From: Branchiostoma lanceolatum
Taxonomy: Eukaryota > Chordata > Leptocardii > Amphioxiformes > Branchiostomatidae
Direction: 5' to 3'
Assembly: GCF_035083965.1 (NCBI RefSeq)
Contig: NC_089723.1
Span: 7,029,501-7,093,500 of the forward strand
Length of the DNA stretch: 64,000 bases
Shown here: piece by piece, positions 36,580 to 48,096 of the stretch
Layout of the letters: every line of letters starts with the position of its first letter
Position numbering within the stretch: the stretch's first letter is position 1
Notes under the pieces: generated by a model
What the model was told of the DNA's origin: nothing
Databases searched by the model: none
The model's input: only the letters and a program-made list of their open reading frames with translations
Program-made: the position numbers and the translations under genes

Positions 36580-36960
36580 GAAAAAAATGGAGATATAGTT
36601 TTGGCTGTGTCTGTGTGTCTATGCTTGTGTTACCGCACTACTGTAGTCAGCATAACTCAAGAACCTCTTGATGGATTACGATGATATTTGATATGTGGGC
36701 AGGTGTTGTGAAGCCGACATTCAAGGTCGATTTTGGGCCCCATAGTATGTGGCTTTGGTACTGCAGCAGAACTTCCGCTATTGTATCTTTTGACCTCGGT
36801 CTGTGGTTTTGATTTTTGGGTGGTAGATAGCTTGTGATGTAATATAGAAGTGGTGTAGTTTTGGGCTCCTAGCAGCGTGCTCTAGAACTGCAGGGGCGTT
36901 ATTGTGAAAATCTTCTAAGGAGAATAACTGAACAAAGGAACGACGGATTTTTTGTCAATG
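36580..36960 (+). repeat. Interspersed repeat (GGGCCCCCTAGCAGC family), spacer copy
   Basis: Same family as 27561-27990. Duplicated together with the TRIM unit; its paralogue is 41387-41765. Confidence 0.75.
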
Positions 36961-37685
36961 AGTGCTTCGGATTTGAGGGGTGTAGGCATGTTTTTTTCAA
37001 AGCAAATGTCAAGAAAACATACAAGTGTGAGCAAGAAAGTGTTGGTTTTGTTTTCTAATTTAATTTAAGAAATGTCCTACTTACCCAATTTGCTTGTATA
37101 GATTTTTATTGATCTTATTCGATTTCAAGGGTCACAGAATGCATTATCAAGTATGTATGCATAAAGAAATAAACTTGAGGGTTTGAGAGAAACAATATAA
37201 TTTTGATACCTGACATTTAGATATATTCACTCTACTTAGTAGGTTATGCATATGTTTTAATAAAATCATATTTTATTCTATTTTGTGGAATAAATCATAT
37301 TTTTCCCTTGTGATTATGTTTTTACAGATAGTTTGTTTCTTCTTATCCATTTAGCGCATAAAATAAAACAAATTGTAAATTCATTGTTATACATTCTTTA
37401 GGTTTGTCTTTGCTCTATAGATGTATTAAACAACAACGTCCTTTCAGTGACAATCATATCATCAACTTCTAAAATTCTATATTGGTATAAAAAAAGCCTA
37501 GAAGGTCTGTGATTTATGACAGGACGTTTATCTTTGAAAGGATAGAAGCTAAACTATAAAATCAATTTCCATTATACTAGAACGACTACATGTAAGACTT
37601 AAGGATGATAGATCTTAGACACATCATAATTTTACACAGATAGGACTCAAGAATGAAGTAGTTAAAGATGTCTTTAAGTTTCAAT

Positions 37686-39671
37686 TTACGCGAAAATCTT
37701 GATGGAATACCAATTAGCAACAACTAAATGCCCGTCGTGGGTCAGTGCCAGTGCCAATGGAGTGGTCAGTCCGTGTTCCTCCCATGTCAGCACGTGTCTG
37801 ATAAACGTGCCGTCCCGACTGAACAGGGAAACACGGTGGTTGTTTTTGTCAGCCACGATGATGTTGTCCTCGCTGTCCGTGATGACAGACCAGGGGTTAG
37901 ACAGCTGACCAGGTCCCGAGCCGAATGACCCGGACGTGAAGAGATGACGACCGGCGGGGCCAAATATCTTTAACTTATGGTTGCGATGGTCACTGATGAT
38001 GATCTGGTTGCTGCTGTTGCAATTGGCCACATGGAGGAAGCTATCCAACTGCTGCTGACCTTTAACTTTGTCCCCGAACTTCAGTATGGCGCCACCACTG
38101 GGGCTGAGTACGAAAACTTGATACCTAATAGTGACGATGATACGTCCCAATCCGTCAACAGCGACACCTGCAGTGTTGCCTATCTCTGCAGCCCCTGTCA
38201 CCTGGATGACACGTGACTCCCTCCCCTGTTTGTCCAGTACGTGAATCTTGTGTTCGTCTCCTGTCACCAACAGCTCACCGTTTGTCAGTGCTGCCACACA
38301 CTCCGGCTCGAAACTCAGATCGACCTTCTCTCTGAAGGAGCCATCTTTGTCCAGAATTAACAAGCGTGAGTTTCCACTATCCGTCAATACAATGTCTCCC
38401 TCTGCGGTGACAGCAAGCGAGGATGGAGTGGAAAACTGTCCATCTCCACTGCCCTTCTCCCCAACAGTTTTAATGAGTTTTAGACTCGCGCCACCCTTAG
38501 CGATCGCCACGTTTGGTCGCACCTGCTTAGGTCCTGGAGGTGAAGATAACATCGGTATTGCTGTCTGCTTTATCCCACCGACAAGTTTGGACACCTCCTG
38601 CTCTACGTTTCTAGTTGGAGGCTCAAAGGTCAAGTTCATCAAATGCTTCGTCATCTCAGCCTTACCGGCAGATTTATCGTCCGCGGTTTGGTCCAACCGT
38701 CCGGTCAGTTCTCCGGCCACCGACATGACCTCCACCGGACTCCCGTACTCCAACACGTTGTCCGTGAACTGGACACAGCTCCTGGCTGAGGCCAGGTCCA
38801 TCTCAGCTGCCTCCATGGCGGCTTCCATCTGTTTCTCTCGAGCAGCATTCATGGCACGAAGCTGACCGATTCTGTCGTTTCCCACCTTCTTCGCCGCCTC
38901 GATGATCATGTTTACTTGTTTTCTGATCTGTTTTTCTGTACGCTGCACCTGTGAAGACCACTCGTCCTTCACTAACTGCAACTGTTGTACCCACTTCTCA
39001 TGCAGGTCTGCTGTGTTCTTGACTGTCGCCAGTTTTGCCTTGATCTTTGCCCCCTCCCTCTCGGCCGCCTTCTCTATCTCCACATACTGGTGATCTTTGT
39101 GCGCCGTGACCACACAGTGCAGACAGATGACCCGGTGACAGGTGTCACAGTAGAACTTGTTCACTTCGTTGTGATCTTCACACTTGGAGGTCTCTCTTGC
39201 CCGGAGCTCGGTGGCAGCTTGGCCAGATTGAAGGTCTTGAATTGTTACAACTTTGTGGGCCCGATTTCCTTTGAACCGTCCGTGCATATCGTTACACGGC
39301 TGACATATGTAGTCCGTACACTCCACACAGTAAAACTGAGCCGAGCTACCGACCTGACAGACCGTACAGGGGACTCCATCCTCCCGCGTCTCGGAAGTTT
39401 CCCCTTTCGGCTGTTGTTGCAGAATGTCGCGCAGTTTGCCGACGAGGAAGTTGGACTTCAACCCTTGGACGCCATTTCTGGGGAGGGAGACGTCCTGTCG
39501 GCATGTTGGACAGTCTAGTTTTCCTACCGGCTCTGTGGCCAGGAGCTTCTCCAAACACGACTGACAGAAGGTGTGAAGACACGGCAGCATCTTAGGCTGC
39601 TTGAAGTCCTCCAAACAGACCTGGCAGACGAGAAATTCGTCGGTTATGTCGCTGAATGCTTTCGACGCCAT
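37686..39671 (-). CDS. TRIM-NHL RING E3 ligase, copy 2 (intact)
   Basis: Intronless coding frame of 661 codons from ATG at 39671 (AAAAATGGCG) to TGA. RING C3HC4 at residues 16-57 (CQVC, CLH, CQSC, CPTC). B-box1 at about 98-140 (CTVCQVGSSAQFYC and CNDMHGRFKGNRAH). B-box2 at about 155-195 (CEDHNEVNKFYC, CHRVIC, HKDH). Coiled coil about 195-300. At least four NHL/beta-propeller blades from about 415 (GSGDGQFSTPSSLAV, DGLGRIIVT, GSGPGQLSNPWSV, THDGHLVV). No filamin domain. Most like the TRIM2/TRIM3/TRIM56 type and the many intronless lancelet TRIMs. Predicted cytosolic ubiquitin ligase; target unknown. An in-frame GTG lies eight codons upstream, but ATG is the better start. Confidence 0.93.
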   Translation of the reverse strand: MASKAFSDITDEFLVCQVCLEDFKQPKMLPCLHTFCQSCLEKLLATEPVGKLDCPTCRQDVSLPRNGVQGLKSNFLVGKLRDILQQQPKGETSETREDGVPCTVCQVGSSAQFYCVECTDYICQPCNDMHGRFKGNRAHKVVTIQDLQSGQAATELRARETSKCEDHNEVNKFYCDTCHRVICLHCVVTAHKDHQYVEIEKAAEREGAKIKAKLATVKNTADLHEKWVQQLQLVKDEWSSQVQRTEKQIRKQVNMIIEAAKKVGNDRIGQLRAMNAAREKQMEAAMEAAEMDLASARSCVQFTDNVLEYGSPVEVMSVAGELTGRLDQTADDKSAGKAEMTKHLMNLTFEPPTRNVEQEVSKLVGGIKQTAIPMLSSPPGPKQVRPNVAIAKGGASLKLIKTVGEKGSGDGQFSTPSSLAVTAEGDIVLTDSGNSRLLILDKDGSFREKVDLSFEPECVAALTNGELLVTGDEHKIHVLDKQGRESRVIQVTGAAEIGNTAGVAVDGLGRIIVTIRYQVFVLSPSGGAILKFGDKVKGQQQLDSFLHVANCNSSNQIIISDHRNHKLKIFGPAGRHLFTSGSFGSGPGQLSNPWSVITDSEDNIIVADKNNHRVSLFSRDGTFIRHVLTWEEHGLTTPLALALTHDGHLVVANWYSIKIFA

Positions 39672-39776
39672 TTTTACCCGGAAATATGTGAACACCGAAA
39701 TCTGAGACTGCTACGTAGTGTACCTTGTTTTGTCACGTTGGGACGTTCCATCGGTCGCATTCAGAGGGGTGCATAA

Positions 39777-40621
39777 GGTCGGTTCGGAGTGTCTTTTAAG
39801 ATTAGGGGCCGATCTGACACGTTCTCAGAGGTTCTCTCCAAGCAGAGGTTGGTGGGGCAGATTGTGACCGTTTTATCACATGCCCAGTTTTTCGGTCCGC
39901 TAGCGTCGGTGGGGCTAGCGGACCGACGGTGGGGCTAGCGCACCGAAAAACTGAGCATATGATAAAACGGTGACACAATCTGCCCCACCAACCTCTGCTT
40001 GGAGAGTACTCAGAGGGACGCTTAGCGCTTCTTCAAACATCGTTTTCCGGGCGATTCATTGTTTTCAGTGGAGAGGGGTGCCTTGCCACTGCCCGACAAG
40101 CTCAGTAGACATTTTCTGTGGAATGGTTATTTTTGGTAAAAAACATCATTCTAAGCAATTTTTCACCCGACAACTGCTATTTGGGGGGGGGGGGGCATTC
40201 TTCCAAGCCCGCTGCACGGAAAAGACGGATTTTTCCAGGATGATGACTGATATGACAATAAAGGTCATCATTCTGTCTGTGCAATTAAGAAGACTAAAAC
40301 AAATCGTTAGAATACGTTTTCCGCAATCATTGATGGTGCGAAACCATGCAAAACGCAAGTAGAACGCACGATTCGGGTAATCAGGCGACAAGGCCGCGTT
40401 ACCGTCATCGCGCACTGATACCAGGAAGTCTTCGCGGACGACCAAAACTCCGAAACCGTAAAATGCTACGAAAGATCTGGCTTTTCAGGAAATATAAAAG
40501 ATAACACACTGCTATAGCGATAGCCGAAAAATCTGGAGCGAAATCTTTCGAAAAAACCTATGATTTGCGTCCTTGATCTCACGGACTACTTCTAGCGGTC
40601 ACTTGAAATTCTGAACCGGAA
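39777..40621. mobile_element. 845-bp insertion in TRIM unit 2 only
   Basis: Units 1 and 3 read GGGTGCATAAATCATGTTTC without interruption; here GGGTGCATAA is followed by GGTCGGTTCGGAG and the flank resumes at ATCATG (40622). The ends show only a weak inverted match (CGGTTC). Contains a nested MITE (39832-40008) and a G run. Class uncertain. Confidence 0.75.
39832..40008. mobile_element. Nested hairpin MITE with 8-bp duplication
   Basis: Ends TTCTCTCCAAGCAGAGG and CCTCTGCTTGGAGAGTA. Target duplication CTCAGAGG at 39824-39831 and 40009-40016. A near-perfect hairpin; terminal sequence resembles the TAATCTCCAAGCAG family. Confidence 0.85.
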
Positions 40622-41386
40622 ATCATGTTTCTCATGACAGGCAAATGTCGAGAAATCAAACAAGATATTAACACGAAAAGGTGACATTCGTTTTTGATTC
40701 TAGGAATGACACACTTTTCTTCAGTTTGATAAGGATAGGAACTGTCGTAAGTTTCTAACTAAAGAAAACACACGTAAATCATTCAAGGGAAGCCACAGGC
40801 ATACGCGCAGCTCTAGTATAATATTCCGTCCTGTTTACTTGCCCCGTGAAGACCAAATTCAGCGCTTTTTGTTTTGAGGTGTTAAACTGACTAAGAGCCA
40901 GGACGAACCATTGATTGCTCTTCTATTTAGTGTAAGTTCAGCAACAGCTTCGACGGTAACATTTTCGCCCACATTCTCCTTCTCTACTCTTGACTTCCCC
41001 TGATGTTTGATATTTAATGGCAGATTCGAAAGTATTCCACTTTCCATCGCTAAGCGACCACGGGACGACTACAAATCTCATTAGATGCTGAAACATTTAA
41101 GAAGTGTATATTGCAAGTGTGGTGCGTTTTGTTGTTTCCAAGTCATACATTGACATCATAGATCATATGTAATCTATTAAGTCAGAGGTCATACAAGACG
41201 ATTTTGTTTACCCGCCTACTGAGTACTTTGGCGCACCTACTGTCTTTGTACTGATAAGTTCTCGTTGAATTCGGCAAGGGCAACAGTTACTTTAGTGATC
41301 ATGCCCGTGACGTAACGCTGGGACACGTCATTTGTGGAGGCTTGGAGGGGTGTAGACTTGCACGTTGGGACCTAGCTGTCATTATT

Positions 41387-41765
41387 TCCATGAAAAAAAA
41401 TGGAGATATAGTTTTGGCTGTGTCTGTGTGTCTATTCTTGTGTTACCGCACTACTGTAGTCAGCATAACTCAAGAACCTCTTGATGGATTACGATGATAT
41501 TTGATATGTGGGCAGGTGTTGTGAAGCCGACATTCAAGGTCGATTTTGGGCCCCCTAGTATGCGACTTTGGTACTGCAGCAGAACTTCCGCTATTGTATC
41601 TTTTGACCTCGGTCTGTGCTTTGATTTTTGGGTGGTAGATAGCTTGTGATGTGATAAAGACGTGGTGTAGGTTTGGGCCCCCTAGCAGCTTCCTCTGGAA
41701 CTGCAAGTGCGTTATTGTGAAAATCTTCTAAGGAGAATAACTGAACAAAGGAACGACGGATTTTT
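41387..41765 (+). repeat. Interspersed repeat, second spacer copy
   Basis: Paralogous to 36580-36960; part of the tandem unit. Confidence 0.75.
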
Positions 41766-42476
41766 TGTCAATGAGTGGTTCGGATTAGAGGAGTGTAGGC
41801 ATGTCTTTATCAATGCAAATGTCAAGAAAACATTCAAGTGTGAGCAAGAAAGTGTTGGTTTTGTTTCCTAAGTTAATTAAAGAAATGTCCTACTTACCCA
41901 ATTTGTTTGTATAGACTTTTATTGATCTTATTCGATTTCAAGGGTCACAGAATACATTATCAAGTATGTATGGATAAAGAAAAAACTTGAAAAACAAATC
42001 CATATACAACAGGAGGGTTTGAGAGAAACAATACATTTTTATACCTGATATTTAGATATATTCACTCTACTTAGTTGGTTATGCATATCAATCATATTTT
42101 CCCTTATGATTACGTTGTTACAGATATCTTATCTTGTTATCCATTTAGCGCATTAGAAATAAAATAAATTATCAAATTATAGCAATGAATTGTATATGTT
42201 TGTCTTTGCTCTATTGATGCATTGAACAACAACGTCCTTTCGTTGACAATCATATCATCAACTTCTATACTCATATAAAAAAAGCCTAGAAGGTCTGTGA
42301 TTAATGACAGGTCGTTTATCTTTGAAGGGATAGAAGTTAAACTATAGAATCAATCTTATCCATTTTACTAGAACGACTACATGTAAGACTTTAGGATGAT
42401 AGATCTTAGACACATCAGAATCTTACACAGATAGGACTCAAGAATGAAGTAGTTAAAGATGTCTTTAAGTTTCAAT

Positions 42477-43955
42477 TCAAGCGAAAATCTTGATGGAATG
42501 GCAATCAGCAACAACTAAATGCCCGTCGTGGGTCAGTGCCAGTGCCAATGGAAAGTTCAGTCCGTGTTCCTCCCATGTCAGCACGTGCCTGATAAAGGTG
42601 CCGTCCCGACTGAACAGGGAAACACGGTGGTTGAAACTGTCAGCCACGATGATGTTGTCCCCGCTGTCCGTGATGACAGACCATGGGTCGTACAGCTGAC
42701 CAGGTCCCGAGCCACGTGACCCGCACGTGAACAGATGACGACCGGAAAGGTCAAATATCTTCAAGTTATGGTTGTTATGGTCACTGATGATGATCTGGTT
42801 GCTGCTGTTGCAATTGGCCACATGGAGGATCGAACCCAACTGCTGCAGACCTCCGAACTTCAGTATGGCGCCACCACTGAGGCTGAGTACGAAAACTTGA
42901 TACCCAATAGTGACGATGATACGTCCTAATCCCAATCCGTCAACAGCGACACCTATAGTTCTGCCTTTCGCTGCATCCCTGTCACCTGGATGACACGTGA
43001 CTCTCTCCCCTGTTTGTCCAGTACGTGAATCTTGTGTCCGTCTCCTGTCACTAACAGCTCACCGTTTGTCAGGGCTGCCACACACTCTGGCCTGAAACTC
43101 AGATCGACCTTCTCTCTGAATGAGCCATCTTTGTCCAGAATTAAAAGGCGTGAGTTTCCACAATCCGTCAGTACAATGCCTCCCTGTACGGTCACAGCAA
43201 GCGAGGACCGCATGGAAAACTGTCCATCTCCACTGACCTCCTCCTCAACAGTTTTAATGAGTTTTAGACTCGCGCCATCCTTAGCGATCGCCACGTTTGG
43301 TCGCACCTGCGTAGGTCCTGGAGGTGACGATAACATCAGTATTGCTGTTTGCTTTATCCCACCGACAAATTTGGACACTTCCTGCTCTACGTTACTGGTT
43401 GGAGGCTCAAAGGTCAAGTTCATCAAATGCTTCGTCATCTCAACCTTACCGGCAGATTTATCGTCCGCGGTTTCCTCCAACCGTCCGGAGGTCTCTCTTG
43501 CCCGGAGCTCGGCGGCAGCTTGGCCAGATTGAAGGTCTTGAATTGTTACAACTTTGTGGGCCCGATTTCCTTTGAACCGTCCGTGCATATCGTTACACTT
43601 CTGACACAGGTATTCGGTACACTCCACACAGTAAAACTGGGCCGAGTTGCCGTCCTCACAGACCGTACAGCGGACTCCATCCTTCCGCGTCTCGGAAGTT
43701 TCCCCTTTCGGCTGTTGTTGCAGAATGTCGCGCAGTTTGCCGACAAGGAAGTTGGCCATTTCTTGGGAGGGAGACGTCCTGTCGGCATGTTGGACATTCC
43801 AGTTTCCCTACCGGCTCTGTGGCAAGGAGCCTCTCCAAACATGGCTGACAGAAGGTGTGAAGACACGGCAACACCTTAGGCTGCTTGAAGTCCTCCAAAC
43901 AAACCTGGCAGACGAGAAATTCGTCGGTAATGTCGCTGAATGCTTTCAACGCCAT
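42477..43955 (-). pseudogene. TRIM-NHL gene copy 3, degraded
   Basis: Third tandem copy. The start (MALKAFSD, 43955) and RING are present. A 17-nt deletion follows SLPRNG and shifts the frame. An in-frame deletion of about 480 nt joins RARETS to GRLEET, removing B-box2 and the coiled coil. A 1-nt loss near 42960 shifts the frame again before the last NHL blades, which end VVADCHSIKIFA. At least three lesions, so not expected to make an E3 ligase; a short RING-only peptide is conceivable. Nucleotide identity with copy 2 remains high, so decay is recent. Confidence 0.9.
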
Positions 43956-46184
43956 TTTTACCCGGAAGTATGTGAACACCGAAACCTGAGACTGCTACCT
44001 GAATTGTTTAGTATGTCACGTTGGGACGTTCCATCGGTCGCATTCAGAGGGGTGCATAAATCATGTTTCTCATGGCAGCCAAATGTCGAGAAATCATACA
44101 AGATATAGGTGACATTCGTTTTTGATACTAGGAAGGGATCACTTTTCTTCAGTTTGATAGGGATAGGAACTGTCGTAAGCTTCCAACTGAAGAAAACACA
44201 GTCACGTAAATCATTGAAGGGAAGCCACAGGCATACGCGCAACTCTAGTATAACATCCTGTCCTGTTTACTTGCCCCGTGAACACCAAATTCAGCGCTTT
44301 TTGTTTTGAGGTGTTTTTGCTGACTAAGAGCCAGGATGAACCATTGATGACTCTTCTATTTGATTTAAGTTCAGCAACAGCTTCGACAGTTACATATTCG
44401 CCCGCATTTTCATTCCCTACTCTTGACTTCCCCTGATGTTTGATATCTAAAGGAGTCCTAAACTATAGAAGGGAGTGTTATTTTCAACTAGATTATGTAT
44501 CAATGAATACATAACCAGCCGACTTTTTACAGAAATCCGCTTGTGGTGAATTACACAAGGTGTGTTTCGTAAAATAATATGTAACTCACTAAACCCGTGC
44601 AGACCCTACCCATCTATTCCCTATACGTATACCCACTTCCTTCATCGTGAATATTTTTGGCATGAATAAGGGGGGTTAAGCACAATAAGAGGCCAGTTGT
44701 TAGTAAGATATAAAGGAACACATAACAAGACAAATCTTTCTTAACCCCCCTGACATCCTTTGTGTAACCTAACTTTTGTCAGGCCTTGTCAGGTACATTG
44801 TATTCAGGCATAGGCTGATCATGAGCTTGTTTAATTTAATCAATTAGAAAATATAGGATCACCTGGGGAATTTAGTAGAAGACTCAATGCTTTTTTATGC
44901 GCACGGGACTAGTGGGTACTTTATCGTAGAAAATCTCGTTAGATGTTGAAACATTGCTAAGAAATGTATCTCTCACATGCCCACAGCAGCTGAGCATGGC
45001 CGTGAAGACAGACGTACGGCTATATTCCTAGTCTAATCTAATTATCTATCATCCAACTATGTAGCTGAGAATGGCCGTGATGACAGACGTACGGCTGTAT
45101 CCCTAGTTTAATCTAATTATCTATCATCCAACCATGTAGCTGAGCATGGCCATGATGACGGACGTACGGCTGTATCCCTAATCTAATCTAATTATCTATC
45201 GTCCAACCATGTAGATGAGCATGGCCGTGATGACAGACGTGCGGCTGTATCCCTAGTCTAGTCTAATTATCTATCATCCAACCATGTAGCTGAGTATGGC
45301 CGTGATGACAGACGTACGGCTGTATCCCTAGTCTAATCTAATTATCTATCATCCAACCATGTAGCTGAGCATGGCCGTGATGACAGACGTACGGCTGTAT
45401 CCCTAGTCTAATCTAATTATCTATCATCCAACCATGTAGATGAGCATGGCCGTGATGACAGACGTACGGCTGTATCCCTACTAGTCTAATCTAATTATCT
45501 ATCGTCCAACCATGTAGCTGAGCATGGCCGTGATGAGAGACGTACGGCCGTATCCCTAGTCTAATCTAATTATCCATCATCCAACCATGTAGCTGTGCAT
45601 TGCGGTGATGACAGACGTGCAGCTGTATCCCTAGTCTAATCTAATTATCTATCATCCAACCATGTAGCTGAGCATGGCCGTGATGACAGACGTGCGGCTG
45701 TATCCCTAGTCTGATCTAATTATCTATCATCCAACCATGTAGCTGAGCATGGCCGTGATGACAGACGTACAGCTGTGTCCCTAATCCAATCTAATTATCT
45801 ATCATCCAACCATGTAGCTGAGCATGGCCGTGATGACAGACGTGCGGCTGTATCCCTAATCTAATCTAATTATCTATCATCCAACCATGTAGCTGAGCAT
45901 GGCCGTGATGACAGACGTACAGCTGTATCCCTAGTCTAATCTAATTATCTATCATCAAACCATGTAGATCAGCATGGCCGTGATGACAGACGTACAGCTG
46001 TACCCCTGGTCTAATCTATCATCCAACCATGTAGCTGAGCATAGCCGTGATGAGAGACGTACAGCTGTATCCCTAGTCTAATCTAATTATCTATCATCCA
46101 ACCATGTAGATCAGCATGGCCGTGATGACAGACGTGCAGCTGTATCCCTAGTCTAATCTAATTATCTATCATCCAACCATGTAG
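43956..46184. other. TRIM unit 3 upstream flank, spacer and minisatellite
   Basis: 43956-44460 is duplicated flank, 44461-44985 shows nothing recognisable, and the rest is the 75-bp minisatellite. Confidence 0.7.
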
Positions 46185-46190
46185 ATGAGC
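44986..46190 (+). repeat. 75-bp minisatellite carrying the ANKRD66-like start codon
   Basis: About 16 tandem copies of a 75-bp unit (CATGTAGCTGAGCATGGCC, GTGATGACAGACGTACGG, CTGTATCCCTAGTCTAATC, TAATTATCTATCATCCAAC). The true coding start is the last, partial unit. Most units contain ATGGCCGTGATGACAGACGT and then an in-frame stop, encoding MAVMTDVRLYP. One unit near 45963 is short. Confidence 0.93.
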
Positions 46191-48096
46191 ATGGCCGTGA
46201 TGACAGACGTGCACGAGGCGGCGGCGATAGGAGATAACGACACCCTGGAAGAGATGGTGGAGAGCGGGCGGGACATCAACGTTAAGGACCCGGAGTGGGA
46301 CGACAGGACTCCGCTACACTGGGCCGCGTATAAAGGTACAGGAATTGATAAAATTACATATACTGTAAATGCATTAATAAGTTAGCGCGTGGTTTTTATT
46401 TCGCGCTAAGGCGAAAATGGAGTGCTATAGTATGTGTACTGCTATAGTATTGGACAACTGAAATGTTTTGCGGTGGTTTTAAGTTGGCGGTGAAACGGTC
46501 GTCGCGAAAACCGCGAACATAAAACCACCGCGAACATTTGTGCATTTCCAGTATTGGTACAAACGGTTAACCTACATAGGAGCTTCACAATTGGTAACTG
46601 GGAGACCCGGTTCAAACTTGAGCCATTAACAATAGCTTTTCCCATGCAGTGGTCACGATATAACCGTTTGATTTCAAACCTCCTTGATAAAACTTATCTC
46701 GATCTCCAATATCCCTTCGAATCCAGGCCACGGAGAGAGCGTCCGCTTGTTGCTGGACAGCGGCGCGAAACCGTACATGAGGACGAGGACTGGCTGGACG
46801 GCGGCGCACTTCGCGGCGGAGCTGGGCCGTCTCAGCATCCTCCGGGTCCTGCACTCCATGAACGCTCCGATCGACAAAAAGGACCAGTTCGGAGACACAC
46901 CACTGAGACTAGCGGAAATCTACGGACATAAGGAATGCGTGACGTTCCTTCAAAAGTCAGTAGATTTCAAAGAGAGTTCTCCTGATAACTTATTATTATC
47001 TACATTAAAAATATGCATAATTAATGCAAAAGCGCCATAATTCATCTAAGCGATAAATGATAGGACTGTCAATATTGCAACATGTGTAAATTAGTTAAAG
47101 GTGTTCATGACCAAGCATATACTATGTAAATGTGTAAGCATTTGCATAAACAGAATATTTCATGGAGATGTGAGGTCTCCGAACTCTTGTAGTAGGTTGT
47201 AATTGTTCATTTCATAGGCAAGACACAGTGAACTGCTTCTTGTAGAGTTACGGTGGCAATGCTTTAAAGAAAATGCGAAATGTGTGTCCTTCCTTTAGAA
47301 GTCAGAAGATTTTAAAGACAGTTCTCCTGGCAACTTATATTAGGTTGTGATCGTTCATTTCACAGGCAAAACACAATTTGGACTGCTTCTTGTAGAGTAA
47401 CTGTGACAGTGCTTTAAAGAAAATGCGAGATGTGTCCTTCCTTCAGAAGTCAGTAGATTGTTACATTTTAAAGTGAGTTCTCTTGAAAATATCCTCCATA
47501 TCAGGCCCTATAGGCCATTTTTGTCTATTTGGCCAATTTCTAGCGACCTGTGGAGCCTGGTAGAGGCTACATAGAGCTTGCTTTGGAGGCTAGCAGAAGT
47601 TGTTGTACGGTTAGCAGAAAGGTAGCCTGGGTGCCATCCTATCACTACGTTCGCTACCCTTTTTATGGTAGCGAATGCAGGAGCCACTACTGTCGCCATG
47701 GCAATTTTTTTCATGGCCAATCTTGTTTTGGTAGCGAGTGCAGGAGTAATAGGATGGCACCCAGCATAGCAGAAATGGGGCCAGTGATGGGATTCATAGA
47801 TTTCAAAATGCAAGGGTAGATTTGTAACTCAGAATTGTTTTACCTAAAGTGTTTTACAGGATCTTAGCAAGGAGGTTAACCTCCTTGATCTTAGGTAAAA
47901 AGACGATGACCAAGATGTTTGTTTTCACCTTCACAGTGCTACACAGGAAGTTGCAGAAAAGAATCGACAAGCGATCCGGAAAGGACTGCCTGTCATTGAG
48001 GAAGACGACGAAGAGTGGATGGCGACACAGAAGAAAAAGAGCAAGAGTCAGAACTCTTTAGATGATGAAAGGTCATTGGACAGTTTTAGGAGATAG
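46185..48096 (+). CDS. ANKRD66: Ankyrin repeat protein, ANKRD66-like
   Basis: Three exons: 46185 or 46191 to 46335, 46727-46955 and 47937-48096, phases consistent, 177 residues from the second ATG. Starts MAVMTDVHEAAAIGDNDTLE, then three ankyrin units: DDRTPLHWAAYKGHGESVRLL, RTGWTAAHFAAELGRL and FGDTPLRLAEIYGHKECVTF. A short tail has RKGLPVIEEDDEEW. The TPLHWAA, WTxAHFAAE and FGDTPxRxAxIYG signatures and the GLP...DEEW tail match vertebrate ANKRD66 as I remember it. Function is unknown; ankyrin repeats bind proteins. An in-frame ATG six bases upstream (MSMAV) is also possible. The start lies in the final copy of a minisatellite, so upstream AUGs are likely if transcription begins further left. 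Intron 1 carries a TA-flanked MITE. Confidence 0.88.
46363..46551. mobile_element. CTGTAAATGCA-family MITE
   Basis: Ends CTGTAAATGCA and TGCATTTCCAG with TA on both sides; GCGGTGGTTTTA interior. Relatives at 62109-62324 and 62701-62883. Tc1/mariner-like. Confidence 0.75.
47623..47768. mobile_element. TAGCCTGG-family hAT-like MITE
   Basis: Ends TAGCCTGGGTGCCATCCTAT and ATAGGATGGCACCCAGCATA, flanked by GCAGAAAGG and GCAGAAATG. Intron 2 of the ANKRD66-like gene. Confidence 0.75.

Larger units (their letters stand above)
33968..37685. other. TRIM unit 1 upstream flank, fold-back element and unit 2 downstream flank
   Basis: 33968-34480 is duplicated promoter-proximal DNA, 34485-36169 the fold-back element, 36176-36960 spacer also seen at 41037-41765, and about 36990-37685 the repeated 3' flank. 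No other gene seen. Confidence 0.7.
39672..42476. other. TRIM unit 2 upstream flank and unit 3 downstream flank
   Basis: Contains an 845-bp insertion (39777-40621), duplicated flank (40622-41036), spacer with interspersed repeat (41037-41765) and the third copy of the 3' flank (about 41790-42476). No other gene. Confidence 0.7.
31290..44460. repeat. Tandem triplication containing the TRIM-NHL genes
   Basis: Three direct units, roughly 31290-36590, 36990-41390 and 41790-44460. Each has the same 700-bp 3' flank, TRIM frame and about 450 bp of 5' flank. Unit 1 carries the 1685-bp fold-back element and unit 2 the 845-bp insertion. Confidence 0.88.

Noticed and set aside
44986-46180. CRISPR-like regular repeats
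   Set aside because: Direct 75-bp tandem repeats without spacers in a eukaryotic gene-rich region; a minisatellite.
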